A stretch of DNA of 64,000 nt. It comes from Chloroflexi bacterium 44-23. Lineage in GTDB: Bacteria; Chloroflexota; Anaerolineae; Anaerolineales; Anaerolineaceae. Shown piece by piece: positions 25,683-35,261 of this stretch (positions are counted from its first letter, which is position 1; every line of letters starts with the position of its first letter). A program made the translations under genes and the position numbers. The notes beneath the pieces are model-generated. The model worked only from the letters and a program-made list of their open reading frames with translations. It was not told the origin of the DNA and made no database searches. The stretch spans positions 365,033-429,032 of the forward strand of contig MKUW01000028.1 of NCBI GenBank assembly GCA_001899005.1, in the 5' to 3' direction.

Positions 25683-27080
25683 ATGACAATCAAAATTTAT
25701 AATACATTAACCCGCAAAAAGGAAACTTTTGAGACACTCGAGCCGGGAAAGGTTCGCTTGTATGTCTGCGGCCCAACCGTTTACTCAAATGCGCATGTCG
25801 GTCATGCCATGTCTGCCATGGTATTTGATATCATCCGTCGTTACCTCGAATACCGCGGGTACGAAGTACGCTATTTGCTTAATTTTACCGATGTCGATGA
25901 CAAGATCATCGCACGTGCCAAGCAATCCAACCAGGACCCTTTTGAGTTGGCTGAGACCTACATCCACGAATATGAACAAAACCTGGCTGATCTCAATATC
26001 AAACCCGCTACATTCAACCCGCGCGCCACGCAGGAAATCAGCCAGATCATCGCTATGATTAGCGGACTGATTGAAAAGGGGTATGCCTACCCCATTGACG
26101 GTGATGTTTATTTTCGAGTAGAAAAAGATAAGGATTATGGGCGTCTCTCAGGCCGTAAATTGGATGATATGCAGGCGGGTTCTCGCATCGCTGTTGATGA
26201 TCGCAAGGAGGATCCGATGGATTTTGCCTTGTGGAAGGCTGCCCGTCCCGGTGAACCACAATGGGAAAGCCCATGGGGTGCAGGCCGACCCGGCTGGCAT
26301 ATCGAATGCTCAGCCATGAATTTGCATCACCATGGTGAACAGATTGACATTCACGGTGGCGGCAATGATCTCATTTTTCCCCACCATGAAAATGAGATTG
26401 CCCAAACTGAAAGCCTGACCGGTAAACCTTTCGCTCGCTACTGGGTCCACAATGGTATGCTACAACTTCACGGCGAGAAGATGTCCAAATCAACCGGAAA
26501 TCTGATCACGATTGAAGAATTTCTTACAAAATACTCCGGTGACACGCTTCGCTACACTGTACTGAATTCCAGCTACCGTTCACCGTTGACATTTACGGAA
26601 GAAGTTTTACAGCAATCCCAGAAAGCATTAGAGCGGTTGCAATCAGCCTTTAAACCGGCATCACCAACTGCCGGCGGAGTCAGCCCGGCTGATTTGGAAA
26701 CTCTTGAAAAGCAAACTGGCGCGACATTCGATCATTTCATCGCCAGCATGGATGATGACTTCAACAGCGCCGGTGCTTTGGGCGGGATGTTCGATCTGGT
26801 ACGAGTGATTAACCAAACCCGCAGTTTGGGTGCTACGCAAACGCAACTGGAACCGGCTCAAAGAAAATTACGCGAATTGACGGATGTGCTGGGGCTGGAA
26901 CTTTTGGCGACTTCAAGCACAAGCAATGCAGATCCATTCATTCAACTTCTAATCGATCTGCGCAACCAGATGCGGGCTGATAAACAGTGGGCATACAGCG
27001 ATATGATTCGTGACAAGATTAAAGATATCGGAGTCATCCTGGAAGACAGTAAAGACGGCACTACCTGGCACTGGGGCTAG
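25683..27080 (+). CDS. cysS: Cysteinyl-tRNA synthetase
   Basis: A 465-aa class I synthetase. It shows CGPTVYSNAHVGH (zinc Cys and the HIGH motif as HVGH, residues 38-41), WHIECSAM with a further zinc ligand, HHENEIAQTE, and KMSKS at 266-270, then the DALR-like anticodon-binding helices. It charges tRNA-Cys. The ATG at 25683 is preferred over an in-frame ATG at 25632, which overlaps the PIN/TRAM gene. It is followed 4 bp later by rlmB, as in many Gram-positive genomes. Confidence 0.96.
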   Translation: MTIKIYNTLTRKKETFETLEPGKVRLYVCGPTVYSNAHVGHAMSAMVFDIIRRYLEYRGYEVRYLLNFTDVDDKIIARAKQSNQDPFELAETYIHEYEQNLADLNIKPATFNPRATQEISQIIAMISGLIEKGYAYPIDGDVYFRVEKDKDYGRLSGRKLDDMQAGSRIAVDDRKEDPMDFALWKAARPGEPQWESPWGAGRPGWHIECSAMNLHHHGEQIDIHGGGNDLIFPHHENEIAQTESLTGKPFARYWVHNGMLQLHGEKMSKSTGNLITIEEFLTKYSGDTLRYTVLNSSYRSPLTFTEEVLQQSQKALERLQSAFKPASPTAGGVSPADLETLEKQTGATFDHFIASMDDDFNSAGALGGMFDLVRVINQTRSLGATQTQLEPAQRKLRELTDVLGLELLATSSTSNADPFIQLLIDLRNQMRADKQWAYSDMIRDKIKDIGVILEDSKDGTTWHWG

Positions 27081-27084
27081 TCAC

Positions 27085-27825
27085 ATGAAAGAATGGATTA
27101 GCGGTCGAAACCCGGTCTACGAAACACTGCGCGCGGGAAGACGGCACATATTCCGTTTATTATTGGCCAAGGGCGGCGACCGTGGCGGTCACATTCCTGA
27201 GATCATTAAACTTGCACGAACGCGTAATATTGAATTTGAAGAGGTACCCCGCACTCAATTGGATGGGCTGGCCAGCCACCATCAGGGAATTGCCTTACAA
27301 GCCAGTACGTATCCAATGGTAAACGCCGTTGATGTTTACAATCGTGCGCAAGAATTATCGCAGCCCATGTTTATTCTGATACTCGATGAAATTCAAGATC
27401 CTCAAAACCTGGGCACCTTATTCCGCAGTGCGGAGGCGGTCGGTATACACGGGGTGCTGTTGCCATTCCGGCGGACCGCTACCATTACGCCGGCGGTAGT
27501 GAATGCCTCCTCCGGCGCGACAGAACACTTGCTGGTGGCTCAAGTCAACCTGGCCCAGGCGATTGAAGAACTGAAAGCAGCCGGAGCCTGGATTATAGGA
27601 CTTGAGGGGGGAGAAGGATCGCAGCCCATTCAAGATGTAAGGCTGGATGGTGCCCTCGCGTTTGTCGTCGGAGGTGAAGGCAGTGGAATGCGCAGCCTGA
27701 CCCGCAAGATGTGCGATCATCTTGTCCGTCTGCCGATGCATGGCCAGGTTGATTCGCTCAATGCTGCCGTAGCGGGATCGATTGTGCTTTATATGGCACT
27801 GCAGGCACGCGAAAGGAAAAGATAA
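27085..27825 (+). CDS. rlmB: 23S rRNA 2'-O-ribose methyltransferase, TrmH/RlmB type
   Basis: A 246-aa SpoU-family enzyme. The N-terminal L30e-like substrate domain starts with EWISGRNPVYETL. The SPOUT knot motifs follow: LDEIQDPQNLGTLFRSAEA, then VVGGEGSGM, and LPMHGQVDSLNAAVAGSI. In E. coli RlmB methylates G2251 of 23S rRNA. The ATG at 27085 is 4 bp after the cysS stop, so the two are co-transcribed. Confidence 0.92.
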   Translation: MKEWISGRNPVYETLRAGRRHIFRLLLAKGGDRGGHIPEIIKLARTRNIEFEEVPRTQLDGLASHHQGIALQASTYPMVNAVDVYNRAQELSQPMFILILDEIQDPQNLGTLFRSAEAVGIHGVLLPFRRTATITPAVVNASSGATEHLLVAQVNLAQAIEELKAAGAWIIGLEGGEGSQPIQDVRLDGALAFVVGGEGSGMRSLTRKMCDHLVRLPMHGQVDSLNAAVAGSIVLYMALQARERKR

Positions 27826-27950
27826 ATCGCTTCTTCCATTTCAAACTCGTCAAGTTCCGCATGCTCAGCTAATTACACTGCTAATGCAATTCCAATAATC
27901 GGTCGCTATAATTTAATTTATTCGACAAAAAAATTTACCTTGGAGGAAAA

Positions 27951-28436
27951 ATGCTTATTAAAAAAGAATTAGCGTCAAAAATGATGGAACAAGTCGGAAA
28001 CGAACTGGGAGCATCTTTACAATACCTGGCTATTGCAGTTTACTTTGAACAAGAAGCCTTCAGCAATACAGCTGACTTCTTTTATAAACAATCTGCTGAA
28101 GAACGCGAGCACGCCATGAAATTGCTCAAGTATGTGGTGGAGACCGGCGGTGAAGTACAAATTCCGGCAGTACCGGCACCCACTGCAAGCATTAAATCTC
28201 CTGAAGACGCTTTCCGCACTTCACTCAATTGGGAAGTCGAAGTGACTGCTCAGATTAATGGCTTGATGGATTTGGCCAAAGAACAGAAAGATTACCTGGC
28301 ACAAAACTTCTTGAACTGGTTCGTCGAAGAACAGCTCGAGGAAGTGACTACAATGGAAAAATATCTGCTTATTGTTCGAAAACTAACAGACCGTAACATC
28401 TACATGCTGGAAAATATTATCAGCCATTCTGGTTAA
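27951..28436 (+). CDS. Ferritin (non-haem, FtnA-like)
   Basis: A 161-aa four-helix iron-storage protein. Ferroxidase ligands are visible in the helices: Glu in GASLQYLAIAVYFEQE, EEREHAMKLLKYV (the E-x-x-H pair) and WFVEEQLEEVTTMEK. It oxidises and stores iron in the cytoplasm. GGAGG precedes the ATG and a TATAAT at about 27908 is a probable -10 box. A strong terminator follows at 28469. Iron storage fits with the heavy haem demand implied by the cytochrome operon at 44-49 kb, though the two are not adjacent. Confidence 0.93.
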   Translation: MLIKKELASKMMEQVGNELGASLQYLAIAVYFEQEAFSNTADFFYKQSAEEREHAMKLLKYVVETGGEVQIPAVPAPTASIKSPEDAFRTSLNWEVEVTAQINGLMDLAKEQKDYLAQNFLNWFVEEQLEEVTTMEKYLLIVRKLTDRNIYMLENIISHSG

Positions 28437-28468
28437 TTTTATTTGACCTTTTTCAAAGTGCAATATCT

Positions 28469-28498
28469 AAGGGCTGCCGTTCGCGAACGGCAGCCCTT
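28469..28498. terminator. Strong bidirectional terminator between ferritin and DUF456 genes
   Basis: Perfect 30-bp palindrome: AAGGGCTGCCGTTC, GC, GAACGGCAGCCCTT. It is flanked by T-rich sequence on the plus strand (TTTACTTTAATTTC) and A/T-rich on the other side, and lies between two convergent genes. Confidence 0.85.
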
Positions 28499-28537
28499 TA
28501 CTTTAATTTCTTTGATTCATACCAAGTTTGTTTTCAA

Positions 28538-29041
28538 TCAAAGTACAAAAGCCCACAGTGCCCATAAACCAATCATCACCGCCCCGATAGCCAGACGCGC
28601 GACCACCGCCCAGCCACAGCCAAGCGCCATACTTCCGGTTGTATCGAGTGCCTTGCGAAAATCCTTCACTCGCAGATATTCAACGATAAATAGTGCAATC
28701 ATGGCAAAAAGTAAACCACCTACCGGTGGTAAGAGCAAAGTCCCCACGACAGCTCCTAAGATAGCCGCAGCAATCGCCCACCAGGAAGCTCCTTTTTGTT
28801 TGGCACTGGCACCGATTAATACATTGTCGATCAGGCTGCCAATTATCATTAAAACAGTCATGATTGCAAAAATGATCCAACCGCTGGTCGTAAAACCTAT
28901 AACCAGACCAAAGACCAGGCCGGCTGCCCAAATGATGACCAGGCCAGGCACAATCACTATGAATAGTCCCAGCCAGCCAATTAACATGGTCAGACCAACC
29001 AGAACATGCAAGGTTACATTACCAAGCGATTGAAAATCCAT
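28538..29041 (-). CDS. DUF456 family membrane protein
   Basis: A 167-aa very hydrophobic protein with about five helices. The IVPGLVIIWAAGLVFGLVIG segment and the GALVGTLLLPPVGGLLFAM-like block (here GAVVGTLLLPPVGGLLF) match DUF456, in which two glycine-rich repeats form a compact membrane core. Function is unknown. The ATG at 29041 is the first start. It converges with the ferritin gene and has its own promoter region. Confidence 0.82.
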   Translation of the reverse strand: MDFQSLGNVTLHVLVGLTMLIGWLGLFIVIVPGLVIIWAAGLVFGLVIGFTTSGWIIFAIMTVLMIIGSLIDNVLIGASAKQKGASWWAIAAAILGAVVGTLLLPPVGGLLFAMIALFIVEYLRVKDFRKALDTTGSMALGCGWAVVARLAIGAVMIGLWALWAFVL

Positions 29042-29149
29042 TTATTTTCCTCATTGCATTCAGGCTACTTTATTTATAGCAATTAATTGTATCCTGTCAA
29101 AACGCAGGCAGATAGATTTTATACATATTGCATTCGCATTATGACTCAG

Positions 29150-30415
29150 TTAACGTATTTCCGTAATACCACCCATCCAGGGTTGTAAAATCTCAGGTAT
29201 ACGTATGGAACCATCAGCCTGCTGATTGTTTTCCAGAACAGCAATTAATGCACGTGGCAAGCCCAACCCGGAACCATTGAGTGTATGAACAAGTTGGGTT
29301 TTGCCATTCTCGGAGCGGTACTTAATATTCGCACGGCGCGCCTGGAAATCTCCAACATTTGAGACCGAAGATACTTCCAGCCATTCATTACAGCCGGCAG
29401 CCCAAACTTCAATATCGTAAGTAACCCGTGCATTAAATCCCAGATCGCCGGTACACAACTGGACGATACGGTATGGCAGTCCCAACAGCCTGGCTGTTTC
29501 CTCAGCATCTGACAGCATTTTTTCTAATTCATGCTGGGAATCTTCGGGTTTGCAGAAGATGTACATCTCTACTTTATCAAATTGATGGCCGCGTTTAATG
29601 CCGCGCACATCCCGGCCGGCACTCATCTTTTCGCGCCGGAAACAGGGTGTGTAAGCAGTGTAGCGCAGCGGCAGATCGCTCTCCTCAATAAAATCATTCA
29701 TATGCAGGCCGGTCAGAGGCACCTCTGCGGTCGGTACCATCCAGAAATCCTCTTCAACGTCGTGGTAGAGATTGTCTACAAACTTGGGGAGCTGACCGGA
29801 TGCAAATAGTGTTTCAGCTTTGACCATAAAAGGCGTGTACTTTTCCGTATACTGCTGGCGAATATGCAGATCAAGCATAAAGGCTATTAAAGCACGCTGT
29901 AAACGAGCTCCCGCACCGCTAAGTACATAAAAACGTGAGCCTGAGATTTTGACTCCCTGGTCAAAATTAATAATACCCAACTCGCTGCCCAATTGCCAGT
30001 GAGGTTTAGGATCAAAATTAAAGACAGGTTTTTCGCCGATTGTTCGTATAACAACGTTTTCGCTCTCATCTTTTCCGAGCGGTGTGCTATCATCCGGGAT
30101 ATTGGGTACACCAGAAATTAAATCTCTCAAGTTTGTATCAGCCTGACGTACGCTCTCATCCAAGACAGCAATCCGATCCCCAACCTGACGCATGGCATTA
30201 ATTTTTTCTTCACGTTCACTTTTTTCCTTGCTGCTGCCAATCTCTTTGGAAACACGGTTACGTTCTGCTTTCAGTGTCTCTACCTCAGCCAGGTAGGACC
30301 GTCGCTCGAGATCCAGGCGAATGAGGTCATCCACCACTCCAGGGTCCAAATTTCTTTTTTCTAAAGCAGCCCGCACCACTTGTGGATTCTCGCGAATCAT
30401 GGTGATATCCAACAT
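29150..30415 (-). CDS. serS: Seryl-tRNA synthetase
   Basis: A 421-aa class II synthetase of normal length. The N-terminal long coiled-coil arm (about 27-110) that grips tRNA-Ser is rich in Glu/Lys/Arg. Motif 2 is FRREKMSAGRDVRGIKRGHQ and motif 3 is GSGLGLPRALIAVLE. It charges tRNA-Ser. The start at 30415 (MLDITM) has AAGGAAGG upstream; a longer frame to 30517 runs back through the leader terminator. A T-box leader with a Ser specifier precedes it. Confidence 0.97.
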   Translation of the reverse strand: MLDITMIRENPQVVRAALEKRNLDPGVVDDLIRLDLERRSYLAEVETLKAERNRVSKEIGSSKEKSEREEKINAMRQVGDRIAVLDESVRQADTNLRDLISGVPNIPDDSTPLGKDESENVVIRTIGEKPVFNFDPKPHWQLGSELGIINFDQGVKISGSRFYVLSGAGARLQRALIAFMLDLHIRQQYTEKYTPFMVKAETLFASGQLPKFVDNLYHDVEEDFWMVPTAEVPLTGLHMNDFIEESDLPLRYTAYTPCFRREKMSAGRDVRGIKRGHQFDKVEMYIFCKPEDSQHELEKMLSDAEETARLLGLPYRIVQLCTGDLGFNARVTYDIEVWAAGCNEWLEVSSVSNVGDFQARRANIKYRSENGKTQLVHTLNGSGLGLPRALIAVLENNQQADGSIRIPEILQPWMGGITEIR

Positions 30416-30704
30416 TGTTCCTTCCTTTCGATAATCGCAAATGCAACAACCCCTCGCCTGCAGGACGAGGGGGAAGCTCGTGGTGCCACCTGCTTTTATC
30501 ATGGCTGTAATTATCAACCATAACCTTGTTAGACGGTAACGGTGTCTCCGGTCCTCTTACGGCTCTTCAGCCCCTGCGAGAACAACCTGCCTGCATTCTA
30601 CAGGCAACCGGGGTGGATTCTTCCTGCGCCAGTACCAGTTCACAGCAACCACTGGCTCTCTGAAATCTAAACGGGAGGAAAAAGCCCCGGGTAGGTCTTT
30701 CTTG
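30416..30704 (-). promoter_or_regulatory. T-box leader (Ser specifier) controlling serS
   Basis: On the minus strand a long structured leader holds the features of a T-box riboswitch. A specifier GAATCCA (TCC, a Ser codon, at 30615-30617) lies in stem I. The T-box AGGTGGCACCACG is at 30479-30491. A terminator hairpin CCCCTCG/CGAGGGG is at 30450-30472, followed by a T-rich stretch. Uncharged tRNA-Ser should favour the antiterminator and raise serS expression. Confidence 0.92.
30450..30472 (-). terminator. Terminator hairpin of the serS T-box leader
   Basis: Minus-strand CCCCTCG ... CGAGGGG with a 9-nt loop, followed by TTGTTG. It overlaps the region the T-box antiterminator would use. Confidence 0.75.
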
Positions 30705-30710
30705 TAATGG

Positions 30711-30738
30711 ATTATAACAATCCGGTAAGGCATGTCAA
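30711..30738 (-). promoter_or_regulatory. Promoter of the serS T-box leader
   Basis: Perfect minus-strand -35 TTGACA (30733-30738) and -10 TATAAT (30711-30716), spacer 16 bp. Transcription should start near 30704, at the 5' end of the T-box structure. Confidence 0.85.
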
Positions 30739-31297
30739 GGGTAAATTCAGATTAGCAGCAAATTATAAAGTAAATATTGAGTGGTTAAAATGCCCAGAAT
30801 GGGTGTGATTGTAATTGCATTGGTGCTAAGAAAGATTCTTCCTACTCTAAGAATTCATATATAAGCGTTATACCAGTGTTATGCGAGTGCCAGGCACTGC
30901 TATTATGAAATGATATCCTTTGAAGAATTTTCAAAACACTGGTCGACCAAAGTTTACTTTGACTGCACTGGTTTTAGATTGTTTTTGTTGGTACAGTAGC
31001 TTAAAACTCTCTCCGTCGGGATTGCCTATGTAGTTTGGACCAGCATTAGGACTGCCGGTAAAGTTTTTTTAGGGATGCTCTAGCTGGCAAACCATGTGAA
31101 AGCCTAAAGTTGGTTTCTCTGTTACTGTTGGACAGCGAAATTATTGGTTCACGTATCTCCAGCACCTCTTAATACCAGTTCCCCGGTCGTTGCTTATTCT
31201 CGTGAGTTTTATCGTTTTTATAATAACAGATAACATTGAGGTACGTCATTCGCTTTCCGTTAGACAACCGGTGGCAAAATATGAGTACAATTAATTC
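30739..31297. other. Gene-free stretch between serS and the lectin-like gene
   Basis: About 560 bp with no credible reading frame on either strand. It contains a short AGTGCCAGGCACT palindrome near 30885 and, just before the next gene, a TACAAT box at 31286-31291. Otherwise nothing recognisable. Confidence 0.5.
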
Positions 31298-32065
31298 ATG
31301 AGCTTAAATCTCAAGGCATTTACAGCCGGTGGCGGCAAAGTGGTTCAAAATAAACCGGAACAATATTCATTGACCACAATCACAGGCCAGTCCGGTACCT
31401 ATCGCTTGGCTCAGCTGGACGATTACCACAATTTGGCCCGCCGGGATTTCCGGTGGGAACCCCCATTAAAAATGACCTTGCAGGCAGCCTGCTCTCAGCG
31501 CAACCATGCCGGCACCTGGGGATTTGGACTGTGGAACGACCCGTTCAGCGCCGGTCTTGGAATTGGCGGAACATCCCACCGCTTACCGGTATTGCCTAAT
31601 TGTGCCTGGTTTTTTTATGCAGGTTCACAAAACCATCTTTCATTCGATGACAATATCCCGGCACAAGGTTTTCTGGCCGCTTCCTTTCGGTCACCGCTGT
31701 TCCCATCTTTTTTGCTCGCACCCTCTTTAATCTTCTCCCCACTTATTCTGATACGGCCGTTTGCCCGTTTCGTACGTCGCTGTCTACGGCATATCATCAA
31801 GCAGGATGCCCATTTACTAAAAGTTGACGTTACCAAATGGCACAATTACCAGCTTGATTGGCAGCCTTCAGAGGTTCATTTCTCAGTGGATGAGCAGCGG
31901 GTCTTTAAAACAGACATCACACCCAGAGGAAAATTGGCGTTGGTATTATGGGTGGATAATCAATTCGCTGCATTCCCAGCCAGTGGCAAACTTAGCTTCG
32001 GGACTGCAGCAAATCTGGAGCCATGCAGCTTGGAAATTAACTCAGTCGCTATCGAGCAAGGTTAA
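31298..32065 (+). CDS. Concanavalin-like (GH16-fold) domain protein, function unknown
   Basis: A 255-aa protein. Trp-rich beta-strand segments such as GTWGFGLWNDPFS and KWHNYQLDWQPSEVHFSVD resemble the jelly-roll of GH16/LamG-type domains, but I see no E-x-D-x-x-E catalytic motif. A hydrophobic insert around residues 125-155 is unusual. No signal peptide is obvious. No ribosome site precedes the ATG; a TACAAT box ends 6 bp before it, so the mRNA may be leaderless. It stands alone between two gene-poor regions. Confidence 0.6.
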   Translation: MSLNLKAFTAGGGKVVQNKPEQYSLTTITGQSGTYRLAQLDDYHNLARRDFRWEPPLKMTLQAACSQRNHAGTWGFGLWNDPFSAGLGIGGTSHRLPVLPNCAWFFYAGSQNHLSFDDNIPAQGFLAASFRSPLFPSFLLAPSLIFSPLILIRPFARFVRRCLRHIIKQDAHLLKVDVTKWHNYQLDWQPSEVHFSVDEQRVFKTDITPRGKLALVLWVDNQFAAFPASGKLSFGTAANLEPCSLEINSVAIEQG

Positions 32066-32230
32066 GGAATGACCATTTTCATCTTTTACTAGCATCAAGG
32101 TTAAGCACGTCTGAGACCAGCTTATTAAAGAAACTGGCCGTGTGGTTGTGGGCCACGCAAGATGACATTCGTGATGGTTGTACTCAGAATTGAGGAATTG
32201 ATAACATATTCTTGTGATACCTTACCCCAA

Positions 32231-32415
32231 CACGTCCCATCGAAGAAAACGACACATATTTCTCGTAATGTAAGGCTTGCCCCTACCCTTTTTTCGATGT
32301 CGGAAAGAGAAACAACAATTTGTGACACACCATGTCCTATCGTAGAAAATATGCAAATTTCTCGTAGGGGTAGGGCTTGCCACTACCCTATTTTCGATGT
32401 AGGAAAGAACAACTA
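32231..32415. repeat. Two diverged direct repeats of about 85 bp, 100 bp apart
   Basis: Copies at 32231-32316 and 32331-32415 share CATGTCC/CACGTCC-TATCG, TTCTCGTA, GGCTTGCC, CTACCC and TTTCGATGT blocks. Each copy has near-inverted ends (ATCGAAGAAAA against TTTTTTCGAT), so the unit looks like a small decayed inverted-repeat element. Confidence 0.65.
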
Positions 32416-32482
32416 CTCTAAAAATTAATGAGGTTGAACAAGCCTTTAAATCATCAACAAGATGTCGAGTACCAAAAAAAAA

Positions 32483-33070
32483 ATCGTAACTACACAGCCA
32501 TGTCATTGAGAGTTTGTTCAGGTGTGAAAAAGGACACCCTTTATGATAGAACAAACCGGGTGGATTTGTTAGAATTGACAAATCCAGTCAAAAAGCCGTA
32601 GGAACAATGGTGCTATAAAGCCCTCTCTGAGCAAATGGTTACTTAGTAGCCACCGTTCTTGTTCTTTGGTGGCGTGGCTACTCTTTAAAAGTTGAAGGCT
32701 CATAAAACGAGAATTGCTTCGCATCGACACCGTCTTCTGAAAGATTGGGTTTTACGAAAGGTCTTTGAATTTCATCTTGGAATTAATAGAATGCCTGAAC
32801 AGGCAGCCAGCCTAAATCAGCTTATGGGCGAAGCATCCGAGATGGGTGTGTTTTTAGAGAATAGAATGTTTCCCGGATGCTTCGCCCTTACGAGAAATCT
32901 CACGTGAAAGAAACAGAGATTCGTACCCACACAGCCATGTCATTGAAAGCCACTGTTCCTGAACTTTGGTGGCGCAGCAATCCCTTTTATGTTGAATGTT
33001 CATAGTGAATACTCATAAAGCAGGAGATTACTGTGCAATGATATCGTGCTTAGAAAGACTGAGTAGTTAC
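32483..33070. repeat. Decayed repeat cluster
   Basis: CACAGCCATGTCATTGA occurs at about 32492 and 32931. AGCCAC(C/T)GTTC followed by CTTTGGTGGCG occurs at about 32647 and 32948. Each is followed by similar text ending in AAAGA(T/C)TG near 32743 and 33057. The segment appears to be two diverged copies of one longer unit, the first interrupted by the element at 32825. No coding sequence is evident. Confidence 0.5.
32825..32911. repeat. Dispersed inverted-repeat element, copy 1
   Basis: GGGCGAAGCATCCG at the left and its perfect inverse CGGATGCTTCGCCC ending at 32887 enclose about 35 bp. The tail TTACGAGAAATCTCACGTGA follows. The same arrangement recurs at 52230-52317. Confidence 0.8.
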
Positions 33071-33222
33071 CAAAAATCGATGAAAATAGAATTATGGATC
33101 GGAAAAAATGGATTGCAGGTAAGCTGGAATAAAGAGGCTTCTAAAAGGCCCTCGTAGCCATCCTTTTACAGAAAAATATCGCAATCGCCCAACCAGCGTC
33201 GAAAATAACGGCATTTATCTAA

Positions 33223-34224
33223 TTAAAGTATCCAACGGCGTAAAATGATCTCAAATATCAAACCCAGCAAGAAGAAAGTGCCGTAACGTTTGTTATGTAA
33301 AAATGAAACAGCCGAAAACCACAAAGGCCAAATACTGGCATCATAATCGGCTGGCTTTTCATTCGGTTTTGGTACGCGGTACATGGCCCAAACCTGTGGC
33401 ATGACCGTCAGTCCGCCCAGAACAAGCAGCATCAACGGGCTGAAAAAACCACTGATGATGAGTGCAATAACAGCCAGATATTGCAAGGCAATCATAACCA
33501 GCACCGCCATGCGAGCATTCTTTTCACCAATCAGAACCGGCATGGTACGAATACCCTTGGCACGGTCAGCGTTGATCTTATCGATATGCTTTCCAAACAA
33601 TACAGTCGTAGGCCCGAGTGCATACGGCAGACTGGCCCAAACGACATTCCAGTCCCAGGCACCGCTAACCACAAAATAGCCGCCACCGATCATCAGCGGC
33701 CCCCAGATCAGTAAGACTGCCAATTCTCCCAGCCCGATATACTTTAAAGGCCAGGTATAAAATAAAACAAAAACAACACCTGCCACCATTAACCACAAGG
33801 TCAGCGTGCCACCCTGAATTACAAGTGGGATACCGGCTGCAACAGCAATCAACCCCGTTACAATAATGTAAACCATCAGGCTGCGAACAGTCATCAGGCC
33901 TTGTTGCAGTGGCTGCGGTCCGTATTGGGTTCGAAAATAATTATCCTTATCAACTCCTCTTTTATAATCAGTCAGATCGTTGATTAAGTTATTGGTAGCA
34001 TGTGCAAAGACCAAACCAATCACCAATAATAGCCAGCGACCGAGATTGAAAGCATCTGCACGCCAGGCGAAAAGACCGGCGATGGCAGCCGAAATAAATG
34101 TCATTAATAAAACTGCCGCACGGGTCGAAATCAACCAGCGTGAGATGATATCCAACCGGTCCCATTCAGTCTTATCGATGCGCGGGATAACCTGTAGTGC
34201 TTTGATCCACATTGCGACGTTCAT
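33223..34224 (-). CDS. UbiA-family prenyltransferase (MenA-like)
   Basis: A 333-aa polytopic membrane enzyme with eight to nine helices. Both Asp-rich Mg-prenyl-diphosphate motifs are present: NDLTDYKRGVD (about 82-92) and DKINADRAKG after the middle helices. Family members attach a polyprenyl chain to an aromatic acceptor such as 1,4-dihydroxy-2-naphthoate for menaquinone. The acceptor here is not certain; no men genes are adjacent. The start at 34224 has AGGATG upstream, and earlier in-frame Met codons lack one. Confidence 0.82.
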   Translation of the reverse strand: MNVAMWIKALQVIPRIDKTEWDRLDIISRWLISTRAAVLLMTFISAAIAGLFAWRADAFNLGRWLLLVIGLVFAHATNNLINDLTDYKRGVDKDNYFRTQYGPQPLQQGLMTVRSLMVYIIVTGLIAVAAGIPLVIQGGTLTLWLMVAGVVFVLFYTWPLKYIGLGELAVLLIWGPLMIGGGYFVVSGAWDWNVVWASLPYALGPTTVLFGKHIDKINADRAKGIRTMPVLIGEKNARMAVLVMIALQYLAVIALIISGFFSPLMLLVLGGLTVMPQVWAMYRVPKPNEKPADYDASIWPLWFSAVSFLHNKRYGTFFLLGLIFEIILRRWIL

Positions 34225-34317
34225 TGAACACATCCTCATAAACATTATCAAGTAAATTCTATCGGAAATTTACCTGTGAACCAATTAACTGTAGAATATT
34301 AGCTGCCGGTTCGATTT

Positions 34318-35088
34318 TTATTCCTGCAATCGAATGCGCTCAGCCTTTAAAGGAACGAAGAGATTGCCTTCTCGCTCGTCACCCAACCTTTCAGTTTGAT
34401 CGGTTTTGTGAGCAAGCATCCAGGCCAGATAAGCACAAGCCAATGCGTTTAATTCCCCACTTTGATAAATATTCTCCAAAGGTAAAATGCCATTTATCAA
34501 GCGAAAACGAGTCGCTTCATCAAAGAAACTCATGGCATCCTTGACTGCAATTTTTTGCTCAAATAAAATAAGCTGACGCTGTAGCCGGCCTTCAAGAGTC
34601 GCTTCTTCAAATAATAGCGCTGCGCCAATCAGGCGGCTGAAAATTGCTTCTGCCATGCTCTCACAATAAATGCGCTCCCTTGCAAGTGGATATTGGGCAT
34701 AACCCAGTTTCTGCAGTTTGGCATACAATTTAAAGCCGCGTCTGACCCACATCTTACAATCTTCCATACGTGCTGGCGTTGGGGTTATCCGCACACCTTC
34801 TTTGGCGATTTCAGCTTCCACCAGACGCATATCTTCATCTTTGACCGTTTCGAGTGGGAACAATTTTTGCTCCCTATTCGCTTCCGCAAAAAGACCCTGG
34901 TTAGTGCACTGAGGGCCATTGATGGAAACAATGACAGAAGCAAGTCCTGATGCATACGATAGAATTTCACGTAACGGACCGGAACCAAGCGCAACAATCC
35001 TGCGCGAAGCATCCAGGGCAGCGTATACATAGGGCTTATAACGCTGGCTCGGGTCTATACCTAAATAGAAGAGGGGCTCGATTTTCAT
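34318..35088 (-). CDS. DUF429 family protein (predicted RNase H-like fold)
   Basis: A 256-aa protein. LGIDPSQRYK near the N-terminus, the internal VSINGPQ, and ARERIYCESMAEAIFSRLIGA around residue 140 are typical of DUF429, a predicted nuclease-like family with an acidic N-terminal Asp. Function is unknown. It is a single gene between UbiA and a divergent DUF3054 gene. Confidence 0.7.
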   Translation of the reverse strand: MKIEPLFYLGIDPSQRYKPYVYAALDASRRIVALGSGPLREILSYASGLASVIVSINGPQCTNQGLFAEANREQKLFPLETVKDEDMRLVEAEIAKEGVRITPTPARMEDCKMWVRRGFKLYAKLQKLGYAQYPLARERIYCESMAEAIFSRLIGAALLFEEATLEGRLQRQLILFEQKIAVKDAMSFFDEATRFRLINGILPLENIYQSGELNALACAYLAWMLAHKTDQTERLGDEREGNLFVPLKAERIRLQE

Positions 35089-35249
35089 TAAATATCAGTG
35101 TAGCCCAATTTCGACCCTAAAGCAACCAAACCCCTATTTTAAAATCACACAGGGTATTGTAAAAAGCAAGTCATGCAGCCCTGGAAAAAATTGGTAGGTT
35201 TTTCATTTTAAAAGCCTCACTTGTTGATTATCTAATTTTCAGAACACAT

Positions 35250-35255
35250 TATAAT
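35250..35255 (+). promoter_or_regulatory. -10 box placing the DUF3054 transcript start at or near its ATG
   Basis: TATAAT ends 6 bp before the ATG at 35262 and no ribosome-binding site separates them, so the mRNA is probably leaderless. A -35 is not convincing. Confidence 0.5.
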
Positions 35256-35261
35256 CAGGTC

